Assembly (NCBI RefSeq): GCF_002157835.1
Contig: NZ_CP020809.1
Span: forward strand, 372,001-436,000
Direction: 5' to 3'
Source of the DNA: Mycobacterium dioxanotrophicus
GTDB taxonomy: Bacteria > Actinomycetota > Actinomycetes > Mycobacteriales > Mycobacteriaceae
Length of the DNA: 64,000 nt
The notes under the pieces are model-generated. The model had not been told where the DNA came from. It saw only the letters and a program-made list of their open reading frames with translations, and searched no databases. The position numbers and the translations under genes are program-made. Shown here piece after piece: positions 46,983 to 55,426 of the stretch. The number at the start of each line of letters is the position of its first letter. The stretch's first letter is position 1.

Positions 46983-48368
46983 ATGCCCAACGCGATCTCC
47001 AATCCGGTGAACGGCCGCGTCTCCCACTGGTTCGACGAGCTGCCGGCCTACCGGCCCGCGATCGGCGGTGACCGTGACGCCGACGTGTGCATCGTCGGCG
47101 CCGGCTACACCGGGTTGTGGACGGCCTACTACCTGAAGCAGGCCGACCCCACCCTGCGGATCACGGTCCTGGAGGCGCGGTTCGCCGGATTCGGTGCGTC
47201 GGGCCGCAACGGCGGATGGCTCTCGGGCCTGGCCCCCGGCGACCGGCACAAACTGGCGAAAACCCATGGTCGCGAACAAGTCCTGGCATGGCAGCGGGCG
47301 CTCAACGATGCCGTCGACGAAGTCATCGCCGTCGCCGACCGGGAAGGCATCGACGCGGGCGCCGTCAAGGGCGGAAACCTGGAGATCGCCCGCAACCCGG
47401 CGCAGGCCGCCCGCCTGGCCCGTGCCGCTGCCGAGGAACGCCGGTGGGGCAACGACGTCACCGAACTGACCAAAGAACAAGCAGCACAACGTATCCGGAT
47501 AGCAGGGCTGGCGTCGGCGTACCACACACCGCACTGTGCCCGGATTCAACCGGCCCGCCTGGCACGCGGTCTTGCCGACACGGTCGAACGGCTCGGCGTG
47601 ATGATCTACGAACAGTCCCCGGTCACCGACATCGTCGCGGGAAAGGCCGTCACCGCAGGCGGAACCGTGCGTGCCCCCATTGTGCTGCGCGCCACCGAAG
47701 GATTCACGCCTGCGCTACCCGGGCTGCGCAGGAGATGGCTGCCGATGAACAGTTCGATGATCGCCACCGAGCCGATCCCTGCCGACCGATGGGACGAGAT
47801 CGGTTGGGAGGAAAAAGAAACCGTCGGTGACGCCGCGCACGGATTCTTCTACGCGCAGCGCACCGTCGACAACCGCATCGCCATCGGCGGCCGCAGCGTG
47901 CCGTATCGCTATGCGTCGCGCACCGACAAGAACGGCCGGGTGCCGGGCAAGACCATCCGGCAGTTGACCGACTTGCTGCACTCGATCCTGCCGCAGGTCC
48001 GCGACATCCCGATCGCCCACGGCTGGTGCGGGGTGCTGGCCGTGCCGCGCGACTGGCAGGCCGGGTTGGCGCTCGATCGAACCACCGGATTGGGTTGGGC
48101 CGGTGGCTATGTCGGCCACGGTGTGACCGCGACCAACCTGGCCGGCCGCACCCTGGCCGATCTGGTGCTCGGCCACGACACCCCCAACACCGCGCTGCCG
48201 TGGGTCGGGCACCAGTCACGCACCTGGGAACCCGAACCGCTGCGCTGGCTCGGCGTGCGCGGCCTTTACATCGCCTACAAGCTGGCCGACCGGCATGAGG
48301 CCGGCGGCCGGGCGTCGACGTCGCCGATCGCGCGGGTCGCCGACGTCATCACCGGCAAACCGCACTGA
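46983..48368 (+). CDS. FAD-dependent DAO-family oxidoreductase
   Basis: A 461-residue D-amino-acid-oxidase-fold flavoprotein. Dinucleotide motif DVCIVGAGYTGLWTAYYL near residue 35, then GFGASGRNGGWLSG, and a C-terminal GLGWAGGYVGHGVTATNLAG closing the FAD site. It resembles gamma-glutamylputrescine oxidoreductase (PuuB) and glycine/sarcosine oxidases, so an amine or amino acid is the likely substrate. ATG 46983 has little of a ribosome-binding site. Confidence 0.87.
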   Translation: MPNAISNPVNGRVSHWFDELPAYRPAIGGDRDADVCIVGAGYTGLWTAYYLKQADPTLRITVLEARFAGFGASGRNGGWLSGLAPGDRHKLAKTHGREQVLAWQRALNDAVDEVIAVADREGIDAGAVKGGNLEIARNPAQAARLARAAAEERRWGNDVTELTKEQAAQRIRIAGLASAYHTPHCARIQPARLARGLADTVERLGVMIYEQSPVTDIVAGKAVTAGGTVRAPIVLRATEGFTPALPGLRRRWLPMNSSMIATEPIPADRWDEIGWEEKETVGDAAHGFFYAQRTVDNRIAIGGRSVPYRYASRTDKNGRVPGKTIRQLTDLLHSILPQVRDIPIAHGWCGVLAVPRDWQAGLALDRTTGLGWAGGYVGHGVTATNLAGRTLADLVLGHDTPNTALPWVGHQSRTWEPEPLRWLGVRGLYIAYKLADRHEAGGRASTSPIARVADVITGKPH

Positions 48369-48372
48369 GCGG

Positions 48373-48840
48373 TCACCGTTCGGCGCGTTCCTTGAGCCGC
48401 TCCAGCGTCCGCTTGATGTGCTCGGCGTTGGCGCCGTCCCGGTCCGAAACCCCGGTAGCCAGTCCGCCGACGACCTTGAACCACCCCGCGCGCCGGTCCC
48501 ACGTGGACTCGGTGACGGTGCAGCCGGTATCGGTCGCGGCGATGTCATAGCGCCAGTGCGCCACCGGGAACACCAGCGACTTCACGTCGAACGCGAACGT
48601 CTTGCCGGGGTCGGCGGCGGTGACCGTGCAGGTGGTGGACCACGTGCGTGAGCCGTTGCGGTTCTGGCCGACGAACACCGAACCGGGCGTGGCCGAATCG
48701 CCCTTCTTCCACTGCATCTCCTGCGCCTCCTCGGCCAACGACGCCAGTGTCGGCAGGTCGGTGATGAGTGCGTACACCGTTGCGGGATCGGCGCCGATCG
48801 ACACGGAAGCAGTCACCGAGGCCGGCGCGGAAGCTGTCAT
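48373..48840 (-). CDS. SRPBCC (START/Bet v1-like) family protein
   Basis: A 155-residue polyketide-cyclase/dehydrase-like protein with SVSIGADPATVYALITDLPT, FAFDVKSLVFPVAHWRYDI and GCTVTESTWDRRAGWFKVV. These have a hydrophobic pocket for lipids or aromatic compounds; no reaction is assigned. ATG 48840. It is 14 bp downstream of the aldo/keto reductase and likely in one operon with it. Confidence 0.84.
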   Translation of the reverse strand: MTASAPASVTASVSIGADPATVYALITDLPTLASLAEEAQEMQWKKGDSATPGSVFVGQNRNGSRTWSTTCTVTAADPGKTFAFDVKSLVFPVAHWRYDIAATDTGCTVTESTWDRRAGWFKVVGGLATGVSDRDGANAEHIKRTLERLKERAER

Positions 48841-48854
48841 GGGCTCGATCGTAG

Positions 48855-49853
<999 letters not shown>

Positions 49854-49962
49854 TCACCGGGTTTCGGTGTCGAGTCAACGCGCCGCCCGCGCGTTCTGCC
49901 AGGTTCTGACGCAACCCGGCAACCGGGGAATTCGACGCCCGCCTGCCCGCGTTGTGATCTCT

Positions 49963-50322
49963 ATGACAGACCGACCGGTGCTGCAACCGACGGCGGCACA
50001 TCCCATCACCATCGAACCCACCGGGCGCCGCGTCACCGTCCGGATCAACGGCGAGGTGGTCGCCCAGACCGACACCGCGTTGACCCTGCAGGAGTCGACC
50101 TACCCCGCGGTCCAGTACATCCCGTTGGCCGACGTGGTGGCGCCGCTGACCCGCAGTGACACCACCACGTACTGCCCCTTCAAGGGCGAGGCCCATTACT
50201 TTCACGTCGCCGGCGTCGACGACGCGATCTGGACCTATGAAGAGGCCTATCCGGCGGTCGCCGAGATCACCGGACGGGTGGCTTTCTACACCGACAAGGC
50301 GGATGTCATCGTCGGTGCATAA
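49963..50322 (+). CDS. DUF427 family protein (Rv0140-like)
   Basis: A 119-residue single DUF427 domain: ITIEPTGRRVTVRINGEVVA, YIPLADVVAPLTRSDTTTYC, PFKGEAHYFHVAG. Matches Rv0140 of M. tuberculosis in size and in its place after the Rv0138/Rv0139-like genes. ATG 49963. It is followed by the AlkA-like gene at 9 bp, and is probably co-transcribed with it. No reaction is known. Confidence 0.86.
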   Translation: MTDRPVLQPTAAHPITIEPTGRRVTVRINGEVVAQTDTALTLQESTYPAVQYIPLADVVAPLTRSDTTTYCPFKGEAHYFHVAGVDDAIWTYEEAYPAVAEITGRVAFYTDKADVIVGA

Positions 50323-50331
50323 CCTGGTCGG

Positions 50332-51231
50332 GTGGCGACCGCCAGTGTGGTATTCGACGGCCCGGCGAGTCCTGGCCTGACCCTGGCACCGCTGCAACGC
50401 AGCGGGCGCGATCCGTGTTATCGCAGCGCGGCCGACGGCGCGATCTGGCGCACGAGCCTCATGCGCACCGGCCCGGTGACCGCGCGAATCGTCAAGACGG
50501 CGCCCGACACCGTCGAATGCGAAGCCTGGGGCGACGGCTCCGCCGAGTTCCTCGACGGGCTGCCCGAACTGCTCGGCGCGGCCGATGACGACAGCGACTT
50601 CGCCCCTGCCGAGCCGACCATCGCCGAGGCCTACCGGCGCACGCCCCATCTGCGGTTGGGCCGCACCGGGCGGGTGTTGGAGGCACTGATTCCGGCGATC
50701 ATCGAACAGCGGGTCTCCGGCATGGATGCCTGGCGCGCGTGGCGTGCGCTCGTGAGCAGGTACGGCGCCCCGGCGCCCGGCCCCGCGCCCACCGGGATGC
50801 GGGTGCCGCCCAGTGCAGAGGTGTGGCGACGCATCCCGTCGTGGGAGTTTCACCGGGCCAACGTGGATCCGGGCCGGGCCCGCACCATCGTCGGTTGTGC
50901 CCAGCGGGCCGACGCGCTGGAGCGGCTCACGGCCGACCGGGCGGTGGCGGGCCTGCGCTCACTGCCCGGCGTGGGGGAGTGGACAGCCGCCGAGACCGTG
51001 CAACGCGTGTTCGGCGACGCCGATGCACTCTCGGTCGGGGACTACCACCTGGCCACGGTGGTGGGTTTGAGCCTGCTGGGTACCCCGATCGACGATGCCG
51101 CCATGGTCGAGTTGCTGGAACCGCTACGGCCGCACCGACACCGGGCCGTGCGATTGCTGTATGCCAGTGGGATGGCGGGCAATCCGCGGCGGGGCGCCCG
51201 GCAGGCGATACCGAATCTGCGTGCGCTCTAG
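50332..51231 (+). CDS. AlkA-like DNA-3-methyladenine glycosylase (Rv0142-like)
   Basis: A 299-residue HhH-GPD DNA glycosylase: helix-hairpin-helix LPGVGEWTAAETV near residue 210, with the catalytic Asp in LSVGDYHLATVVG. IIEQRVSGMDAWRAW is the start of the fold. The first 90 residues are a beta domain like AlkA's. It should remove alkylated bases. GTG 50332 has a weak ribosome-binding site. Related to Rv0142 in the same block of M. tuberculosis. Confidence 0.83.
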   Translation: MATASVVFDGPASPGLTLAPLQRSGRDPCYRSAADGAIWRTSLMRTGPVTARIVKTAPDTVECEAWGDGSAEFLDGLPELLGAADDDSDFAPAEPTIAEAYRRTPHLRLGRTGRVLEALIPAIIEQRVSGMDAWRAWRALVSRYGAPAPGPAPTGMRVPPSAEVWRRIPSWEFHRANVDPGRARTIVGCAQRADALERLTADRAVAGLRSLPGVGEWTAAETVQRVFGDADALSVGDYHLATVVGLSLLGTPIDDAAMVELLEPLRPHRHRAVRLLYASGMAGNPRRGARQAIPNLRAL

Positions 51232-51239
51232 GCCGATGG

Positions 51240-51270
51240 TTGACCTCAAGGACGGTTGAGGTGCCAGCCT
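51240..51270 (+). promoter_or_regulatory. MerR/SoxR-type promoter with operator in a 19-bp spacer
   Basis: -35 TTGACC (51240-51245), 19 bp, -10 CAGCCT (51265-51270). Inside lies ACCTCAA-GGACGG-TTGAGGT (51243-51262), seven-base arms with no mismatch. The 19-bp spacer and CCTCAA/TTGAGG symmetry are the hallmark of SoxR and other MerR activators. The regulator gene is not in the window. Confidence 0.65.
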
Positions 51271-51277
51271 GGGATGC

Positions 51278-52105
51278 ATGCCTACCTGGATATGCACCGG
51301 CTGCGGTGTCGAACATCCACATTCCGATGCCCGCCCGCCGGAGAACAGCTGCGTGCTCACCTCAGAGGTGGTCTCGATCGAGGAGCGCGGTGACCTGCCG
51401 CCGCACGGAACCTGGACGACGCTGGAAGCCCTTGCCGCACAACCGCATCACACCGAATATGCCGATCACGGGCGCGGCGTGCACAGCCTGCGCCGGGTGC
51501 CGCGGTTCGCGATCGGACACCGGTCGTTCCTGGTGCAGACCGCAGGCGGCAATCTGTTGTGGGACGCGCCGAGCTATCTCGACGACGATGTGGTGGAACT
51601 GGTGCGCCGGCTCGGCGGTGTCGCGGCGATCGCGGCCAGCCACCCGCACATGTTCGGCGCGCAGCTGAGCTGGAGCAGGGCATTCGACCGGGTGCCGGTG
51701 TATGTGAATGCCCTTGACCAGGAATGGCTTCCGCAGCAGGATCTGCTGATCGAGCTGTGGCGCGACGAGGTCGAGCCGGTGCCCGGCGTGCGGCTGGTGC
51801 ACGTCGGAGGACACATGCGGGGTAGTGCGGTGGCGGTGACCGCGGACGGCACGCTGCTGGCGGGGGACACCATCAGCGGCGGGTTGGCGCGCAACTGGGT
51901 GTCGTTTCAGCGCAGCTTTCCCAAGCACATCCCGTTGTCGGCGGCCGTGGTGCAGCGCATCGTGACGCGGCTCGACGCCTACGACTACGACCGGCTCTAC
52001 ACCCTCGGCGGCGACGAGATCGACAGTGCTGCCAAGGACGTGGTGCACCGGTCCGCCGAGACCCACATCCGCTGGGTCAGCGGGGAGTTCGACCACCTCA
52101 CCTAG
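51278..52105 (+). CDS. MBL-fold metallo-hydrolase-like protein with N-terminal zinc-ribbon
   Basis: A 275-residue protein of the metallo-beta-lactamase fold. The N terminus has CTGCGVEH, then PENSCV, a probable small metal ribbon. The fold is seen in FLVQTAGGNLLWDAPSY, VHVGGHMRGSAVAV, LLAGDTISGG, but the HxHxDH motif is changed to ASHPHMFG, so metal binding is incomplete or altered. It may act in redox or stress response, as its promoter looks SoxR/MerR-regulated. ATG 51278. It overlaps the next gene by 4 bp, convergent. Confidence 0.78.
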   Translation: MPTWICTGCGVEHPHSDARPPENSCVLTSEVVSIEERGDLPPHGTWTTLEALAAQPHHTEYADHGRGVHSLRRVPRFAIGHRSFLVQTAGGNLLWDAPSYLDDDVVELVRRLGGVAAIAASHPHMFGAQLSWSRAFDRVPVYVNALDQEWLPQQDLLIELWRDEVEPVPGVRLVHVGGHMRGSAVAVTADGTLLAGDTISGGLARNWVSFQRSFPKHIPLSAAVVQRIVTRLDAYDYDRLYTLGGDEIDSAAKDVVHRSAETHIRWVSGEFDHLT

Positions 52106-52920
52106 GCGGTTCCCGGGTACGCCGTGAGCCGGGCCAGCAGCGCCACTTCTCCGTCGGCGCCGACGGCTTTCGCGTCCGCCACGCCGCTGCTGCGTCCGAC
52201 CCGCAAAGTCGTTGCCTCATACCGGGATTCGCCGCCGGCCAAGAACTGGCGCAGATAGTTGACCCGCAGCGACGCGGTCTGCAGGAGATGCTGCGCCCGG
52301 CCGTCGTTGACGGCAGCAGAAGCCACCAATTCCAGTGCGGTGGCCGATATCCCGCCGTGCACGATGCCGATCAGGTTGTTCAGCGCCGGGTCCTGCAGCT
52401 GCCGCAGCACCTTGGCGCCGCCGCCCTCGGCGACGTCGACCGCCAGGCGGGTGGCCAGCGTCGGTGGCACGTCGGCCGCGTCGGTGTCACCGCAGGCCGG
52501 CGGCCACTTCGCGAGATGTTCGGGCGCGCGGATGTGAAACGACCGCACGGTGGCGGTGGCCACCGGGACGCGGCCACACGTGAGTTCGCAGATGCTCATC
52601 GACGTCGTGCCTTTGGGGCCGAACGGCCGTGCCGACGCCATCACCGGCTCCCCGGCCGCACCCGCGATGACAGTTGTCGCAGTGCCGGTGAATTCGATGG
52701 TCAACTCGCTGGTGACCGTCCATTCATCGGGATTGCGGCGCAGGTGGTTGGCCAGGCCGCCGATGTGGTCGACCAGCATGGCCAGCGGGCCGACGGTGGG
52801 CGCCCCGGTCAGCGGGTTCACCAGCCCCGCGAGCGGGATCGAGGCCACGCAGCGGTCGAGGCCTTCTTCCAGCGTTTCGATCTGGAAGCGGCCCAACGGG
52901 GTATTCGGCGGATATCGCAT
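52102..52920 (-). CDS. acyl-CoA thioesterase-like (hotdog) protein
   Basis: A 272-residue protein with two hotdog halves: GLVNPLTGAPTVGPLAMLVD, then VRSFHIRAPEHLAKW, and in the second NNLIGIVHGGISATALELVA, LRVNYLRQFLAGG. The HGG motif is that of PaaI-type thioesterases. It likely hydrolyses an acyl-CoA. ATG 52920 is preferred over TTG 52929. It is divergent from the copper ATPase and shares the CsoR-type palindrome region. Confidence 0.8.
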   Translation of the reverse strand: MRYPPNTPLGRFQIETLEEGLDRCVASIPLAGLVNPLTGAPTVGPLAMLVDHIGGLANHLRRNPDEWTVTSELTIEFTGTATTVIAGAAGEPVMASARPFGPKGTTSMSICELTCGRVPVATATVRSFHIRAPEHLAKWPPACGDTDAADVPPTLATRLAVDVAEGGGAKVLRQLQDPALNNLIGIVHGGISATALELVASAAVNDGRAQHLLQTASLRVNYLRQFLAGGESRYEATTLRVGRSSGVADAKAVGADGEVALLARLTAYPGTA

Positions 52921-52950
52921 TGCGATCAACAGTTACGCCGACGTCCGTGG

Positions 52951-52975
52951 CCATATACCCCCTGGGGGTATATGG
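52951..52975. promoter_or_regulatory. CsoR/RicR-type copper operator, perfect palindrome
   Basis: CCATATACCCCC, one central base, GGGGGTATATGG: twelve-base arms without mismatch. The C/G-tract with flanking TATA is typical for CsoR-family copper sensors. It ends eight bases before the ATPase ATG and overlaps the likely -10 (GTATAT), so binding should block transcription until Cu(I) releases the repressor. Confidence 0.78.
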
Positions 52976-52982
52976 TGTGGGT

Positions 52983-55052
52983 ATGGACATGACGGGCATG
53001 GATATGACCGATCACGCACAGCACGGCCAATCCGGGCATGAGGGACACGGCGGCCACGGCGATCACGTCGCCCAGTTCCGCAGCCTGTTCTGGATCATGC
53101 TCGCCCTGGCGGTACCGACCGTGGTGCTGTCGCCGATGTTCGCGATGCTGCTGGGCTACTCGACTCCGGACGTGCCCGGCGTCGGCTGGGTGTCGCCGGT
53201 ACTCGGCACCGTGATGTACCTGTGGGGCGGGCGACCGTTTCTCACCGGCGCAGTCAGCGAGATCCGTTCCCGCGCGCCGGGGATGATGCTGCTCATCGGC
53301 CTGGCCATCACCGTCGCGTTCGTCGCCTCGTGGGGAGCCAGCCTCGGGTTGGTACACCACCAGCTGGACTTCTGGTGGGAGCTGGCGCTGCTGATCGTCA
53401 TCATGCTGCTCGGGCACTGGATCGAGATGCGATCGCTGGCCCAGACCACGTCCGCACTGGATTCACTGGCCGCCTTGCTGCCCGACGAAGCCGAACGCGT
53501 CGAGGGTGATCCCGAGCGCGTCGTCACGGTCACCCCGGATGAGTTGCGGGTGGGCGACGTGGTGCTGGTCCGGCCCGGTGGCAGCGTGCCCGTCGACGGC
53601 CGCATCGTCGACGGCGCGGCCGACATGGACGAATCCATGGTGACCGGCGAATCGCGTCCGGTACGCCGCAGTGTGGGAGACGACGTCATCGCCGGCACGG
53701 TGGCCACCGACTCGGGGTTGCGGATCAGCGTGACGGCAGTCGGCGACGACACCGCGCTGGCCGGTATTCAGCGACTTGTCGACGACGCGATGAACTCGTC
53801 CTCGCGGGCCCAGCGGCTGGCCGACCGGGCCGCGGGATGGTTGTTCTGGTTCGCGCTGGGGGCGGCGGTACTGACCGCGACCGTCTGGACCCTGCTGGGC
53901 CAACCCGACCAGGCCGTGGTGCGCACCATCACCGTGCTGGTCATCGCCTGCCCGCACGCTCTGGGCCTGGCGATCCCGCTGGTGGTGGCCATCGCCACCG
54001 AACGTGCGGCGCGCGGCGGGGTGTTGGTGAAGGACCGGCTGGCCCTGGAGACGATGCGCACGGTCGGCGCGGTGCTTTTCGACAAGACCGGAACCCTGAC
54101 GCGCGGCGAACCCGCGGTGACGGCGGTGGTGGCCTCGGGACTGACCGAGAACGAACTGCTGACGCTGGCCGCGGCGGCCGAATCTGGCTCCGAACACCCG
54201 CTGGCCAGGGCGATCGCCCAGGCTGCGCAGCGTCGTGAGCTGTCGCTGCCCGCGGCGACCGCATTCAGTTCATCGCCCGCGGTCGGGGTCAGCGCGACGG
54301 TCGACGGTCGGCACGTGCAGGTCGGCGGCCCGCGGCTGCTGGAGCAGGAGGGCCTCGATGACGCCGCACTGGAACAGACCGCTCGCTGGCACGGCGCCAC
54401 CGTGCTGCACGTACTGGTCGACGGAAACGTGGTCGGCGCGCTGGGGCTGGCCGACGAGGTGCGTCCGGAATCGCGCCAGACCGTCGATGCCTTGCGGGAG
54501 CAGGGCATAACCGTCGTGATGATCACCGGTGACGCCGAATCGGTGGCCGCCGCGGTCGCGACCGATCTCGGTATCGATCGCGTGTACGCCGGGGTGCGGC
54601 CACAGGACAAGGCGGCCAAGGTGGCCGAACTGCAGCACGAGGGCCGCCCGGTCGCGATGGTCGGCGACGGCGTCAACGATGCGCCGGCGCTGGCCCAGGC
54701 CGATGTCGGAATCGCGATCGGCGCGGGCACCGACGTGGCGATCGCATCGGCCGGCGTGATCCTGGCGAGCTCCGACCCGCGGTCGGTGCTGTCGGTGATC
54801 GAACTGTCCCGCCAGTCGTACCGAAAGATGCGGCAAAACCTCTGGTGGGCAGCGGGTTACAACCTGATAGCGGTTCCGTTGGCGGCCGGCGTGCTGGCCG
54901 GGATCGGTTTCGTGATGCCGATGTCGGTCGGGGCGGTCCTGATGTCGGTGTCGACGGTGGTGGTCGCACTCAACGCACAGCTGCTGCGTAAGCTCGATCT
55001 GCGGCCCGAAACCGCGGTCAAAACGTCGCGCGAGCAAACTCTAAGAATCTGA
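52983..55052 (+). CDS. CopB-like P1B-type copper-transporting ATPase
   Basis: A 689-residue heavy-metal P-type ATPase. The N terminus is Met/His rich (MDMTGMDMTDHAQHGQ, then HEGHGGHGDH) instead of an HMA domain. The membrane metal motif is CPH (IACPHALGLAIPL), as in CopB. Actuator TGES (MVTGESRPV), phosphorylation DKTGT and hinge GDGVNDAP are intact, with about eight helices. Role: export of Cu(I)/Cu(II) or Ag(I). ATG 52983, practically leaderless below the copper palindrome. Stand-alone gene. Confidence 0.92.
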   Translation: MDMTGMDMTDHAQHGQSGHEGHGGHGDHVAQFRSLFWIMLALAVPTVVLSPMFAMLLGYSTPDVPGVGWVSPVLGTVMYLWGGRPFLTGAVSEIRSRAPGMMLLIGLAITVAFVASWGASLGLVHHQLDFWWELALLIVIMLLGHWIEMRSLAQTTSALDSLAALLPDEAERVEGDPERVVTVTPDELRVGDVVLVRPGGSVPVDGRIVDGAADMDESMVTGESRPVRRSVGDDVIAGTVATDSGLRISVTAVGDDTALAGIQRLVDDAMNSSSRAQRLADRAAGWLFWFALGAAVLTATVWTLLGQPDQAVVRTITVLVIACPHALGLAIPLVVAIATERAARGGVLVKDRLALETMRTVGAVLFDKTGTLTRGEPAVTAVVASGLTENELLTLAAAAESGSEHPLARAIAQAAQRRELSLPAATAFSSSPAVGVSATVDGRHVQVGGPRLLEQEGLDDAALEQTARWHGATVLHVLVDGNVVGALGLADEVRPESRQTVDALREQGITVVMITGDAESVAAAVATDLGIDRVYAGVRPQDKAAKVAELQHEGRPVAMVGDGVNDAPALAQADVGIAIGAGTDVAIASAGVILASSDPRSVLSVIELSRQSYRKMRQNLWWAAGYNLIAVPLAAGVLAGIGFVMPMSVGAVLMSVSTVVVALNAQLLRKLDLRPETAVKTSREQTLRI

Positions 55053-55082
55053 CTAGGCTTTCCTGCAAACTGAATCTCGCCA

Positions 55083-55104
55083 TATAACGGCTGTATAACG
55101 CCTG
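55083..55104 (+). repeat. 11-bp tandem repeat, possible GlnR site
   Basis: TATAACGGCTG and TATAACGCCTG follow each other directly, differing at one base. The spacing AC-N9-AC equals the GlnR motif known in mycobacteria, and gltBD is a nitrogen gene. The motif is short, so this is suggestive only. Confidence 0.35.
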
Positions 55105-55370
55105 CGTTAAGTCTGTGTAGCAAATGAAGGTGAGCCGTGGTCGACCACGGATGTGCGTGGCGTGCCATTCACAGCCGTTTGACAGGTACGTGAAATAGCA
55201 AGGCGCGCAACGTATTTCAGAAGTGCCGTAAGGTGGCGGCAAGACCGGAATTGGCGGGGCGGGCTACCTGGTTAGGCTTAGCTAAGTTGGCATGTCGCAC
55301 GGTGTTTGCCCTATTGTTTTGTCACTTATGGCGTGTTGGACATAGCCGTCGTTCAGTGGTGCACGAACGG

Positions 55371-55421
55371 CCTCCCTCGCCGAGTGGCTAACGCCAGCTC
55401 GTAAGAGAGCGTGGTTGGAGG
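55371..55421 (+). promoter_or_regulatory. folded gltB leader that can mask the ribosome-binding site
   Basis: CCTCC (55371-55375) pairs with GGAGG (55417-55421), the ribosome-binding site of gltB. Between them are two small hairpins, TGGC-taac-GCCA (55385-55396) and GCTC-gtaaga-GAGC (55397-55410), making a three-way junction. It could be a translation switch or chance pairing. Confidence 0.35.
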
Positions 55422-55426
55422 GCTAG

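Larger units (their letters stand above)
55053..55426 (+). other. 374-bp gene-free leader region of gltB
   Basis: No open frame is convincing here. The stretch is AT-richer than its surroundings and contains a tandem repeat (55083-55104), the palindrome CTTAGCTAAG (55277-55286) and a folded segment at 55371-55421 next to the ribosome-binding site. The promoter is not clear; TTGTCA at 55319-55324 and ATAGCC at 55342-55347 are weak candidates. Confidence 0.5.

Noticed and set aside
55272..55290. IdeR-like iron box TTAGGCTTAGCTAAG upstream of gltB
   Set aside because: Only about 12 of 19 positions fit the IdeR consensus; the short CTTAGCTAAG palindrome explains most of the match.
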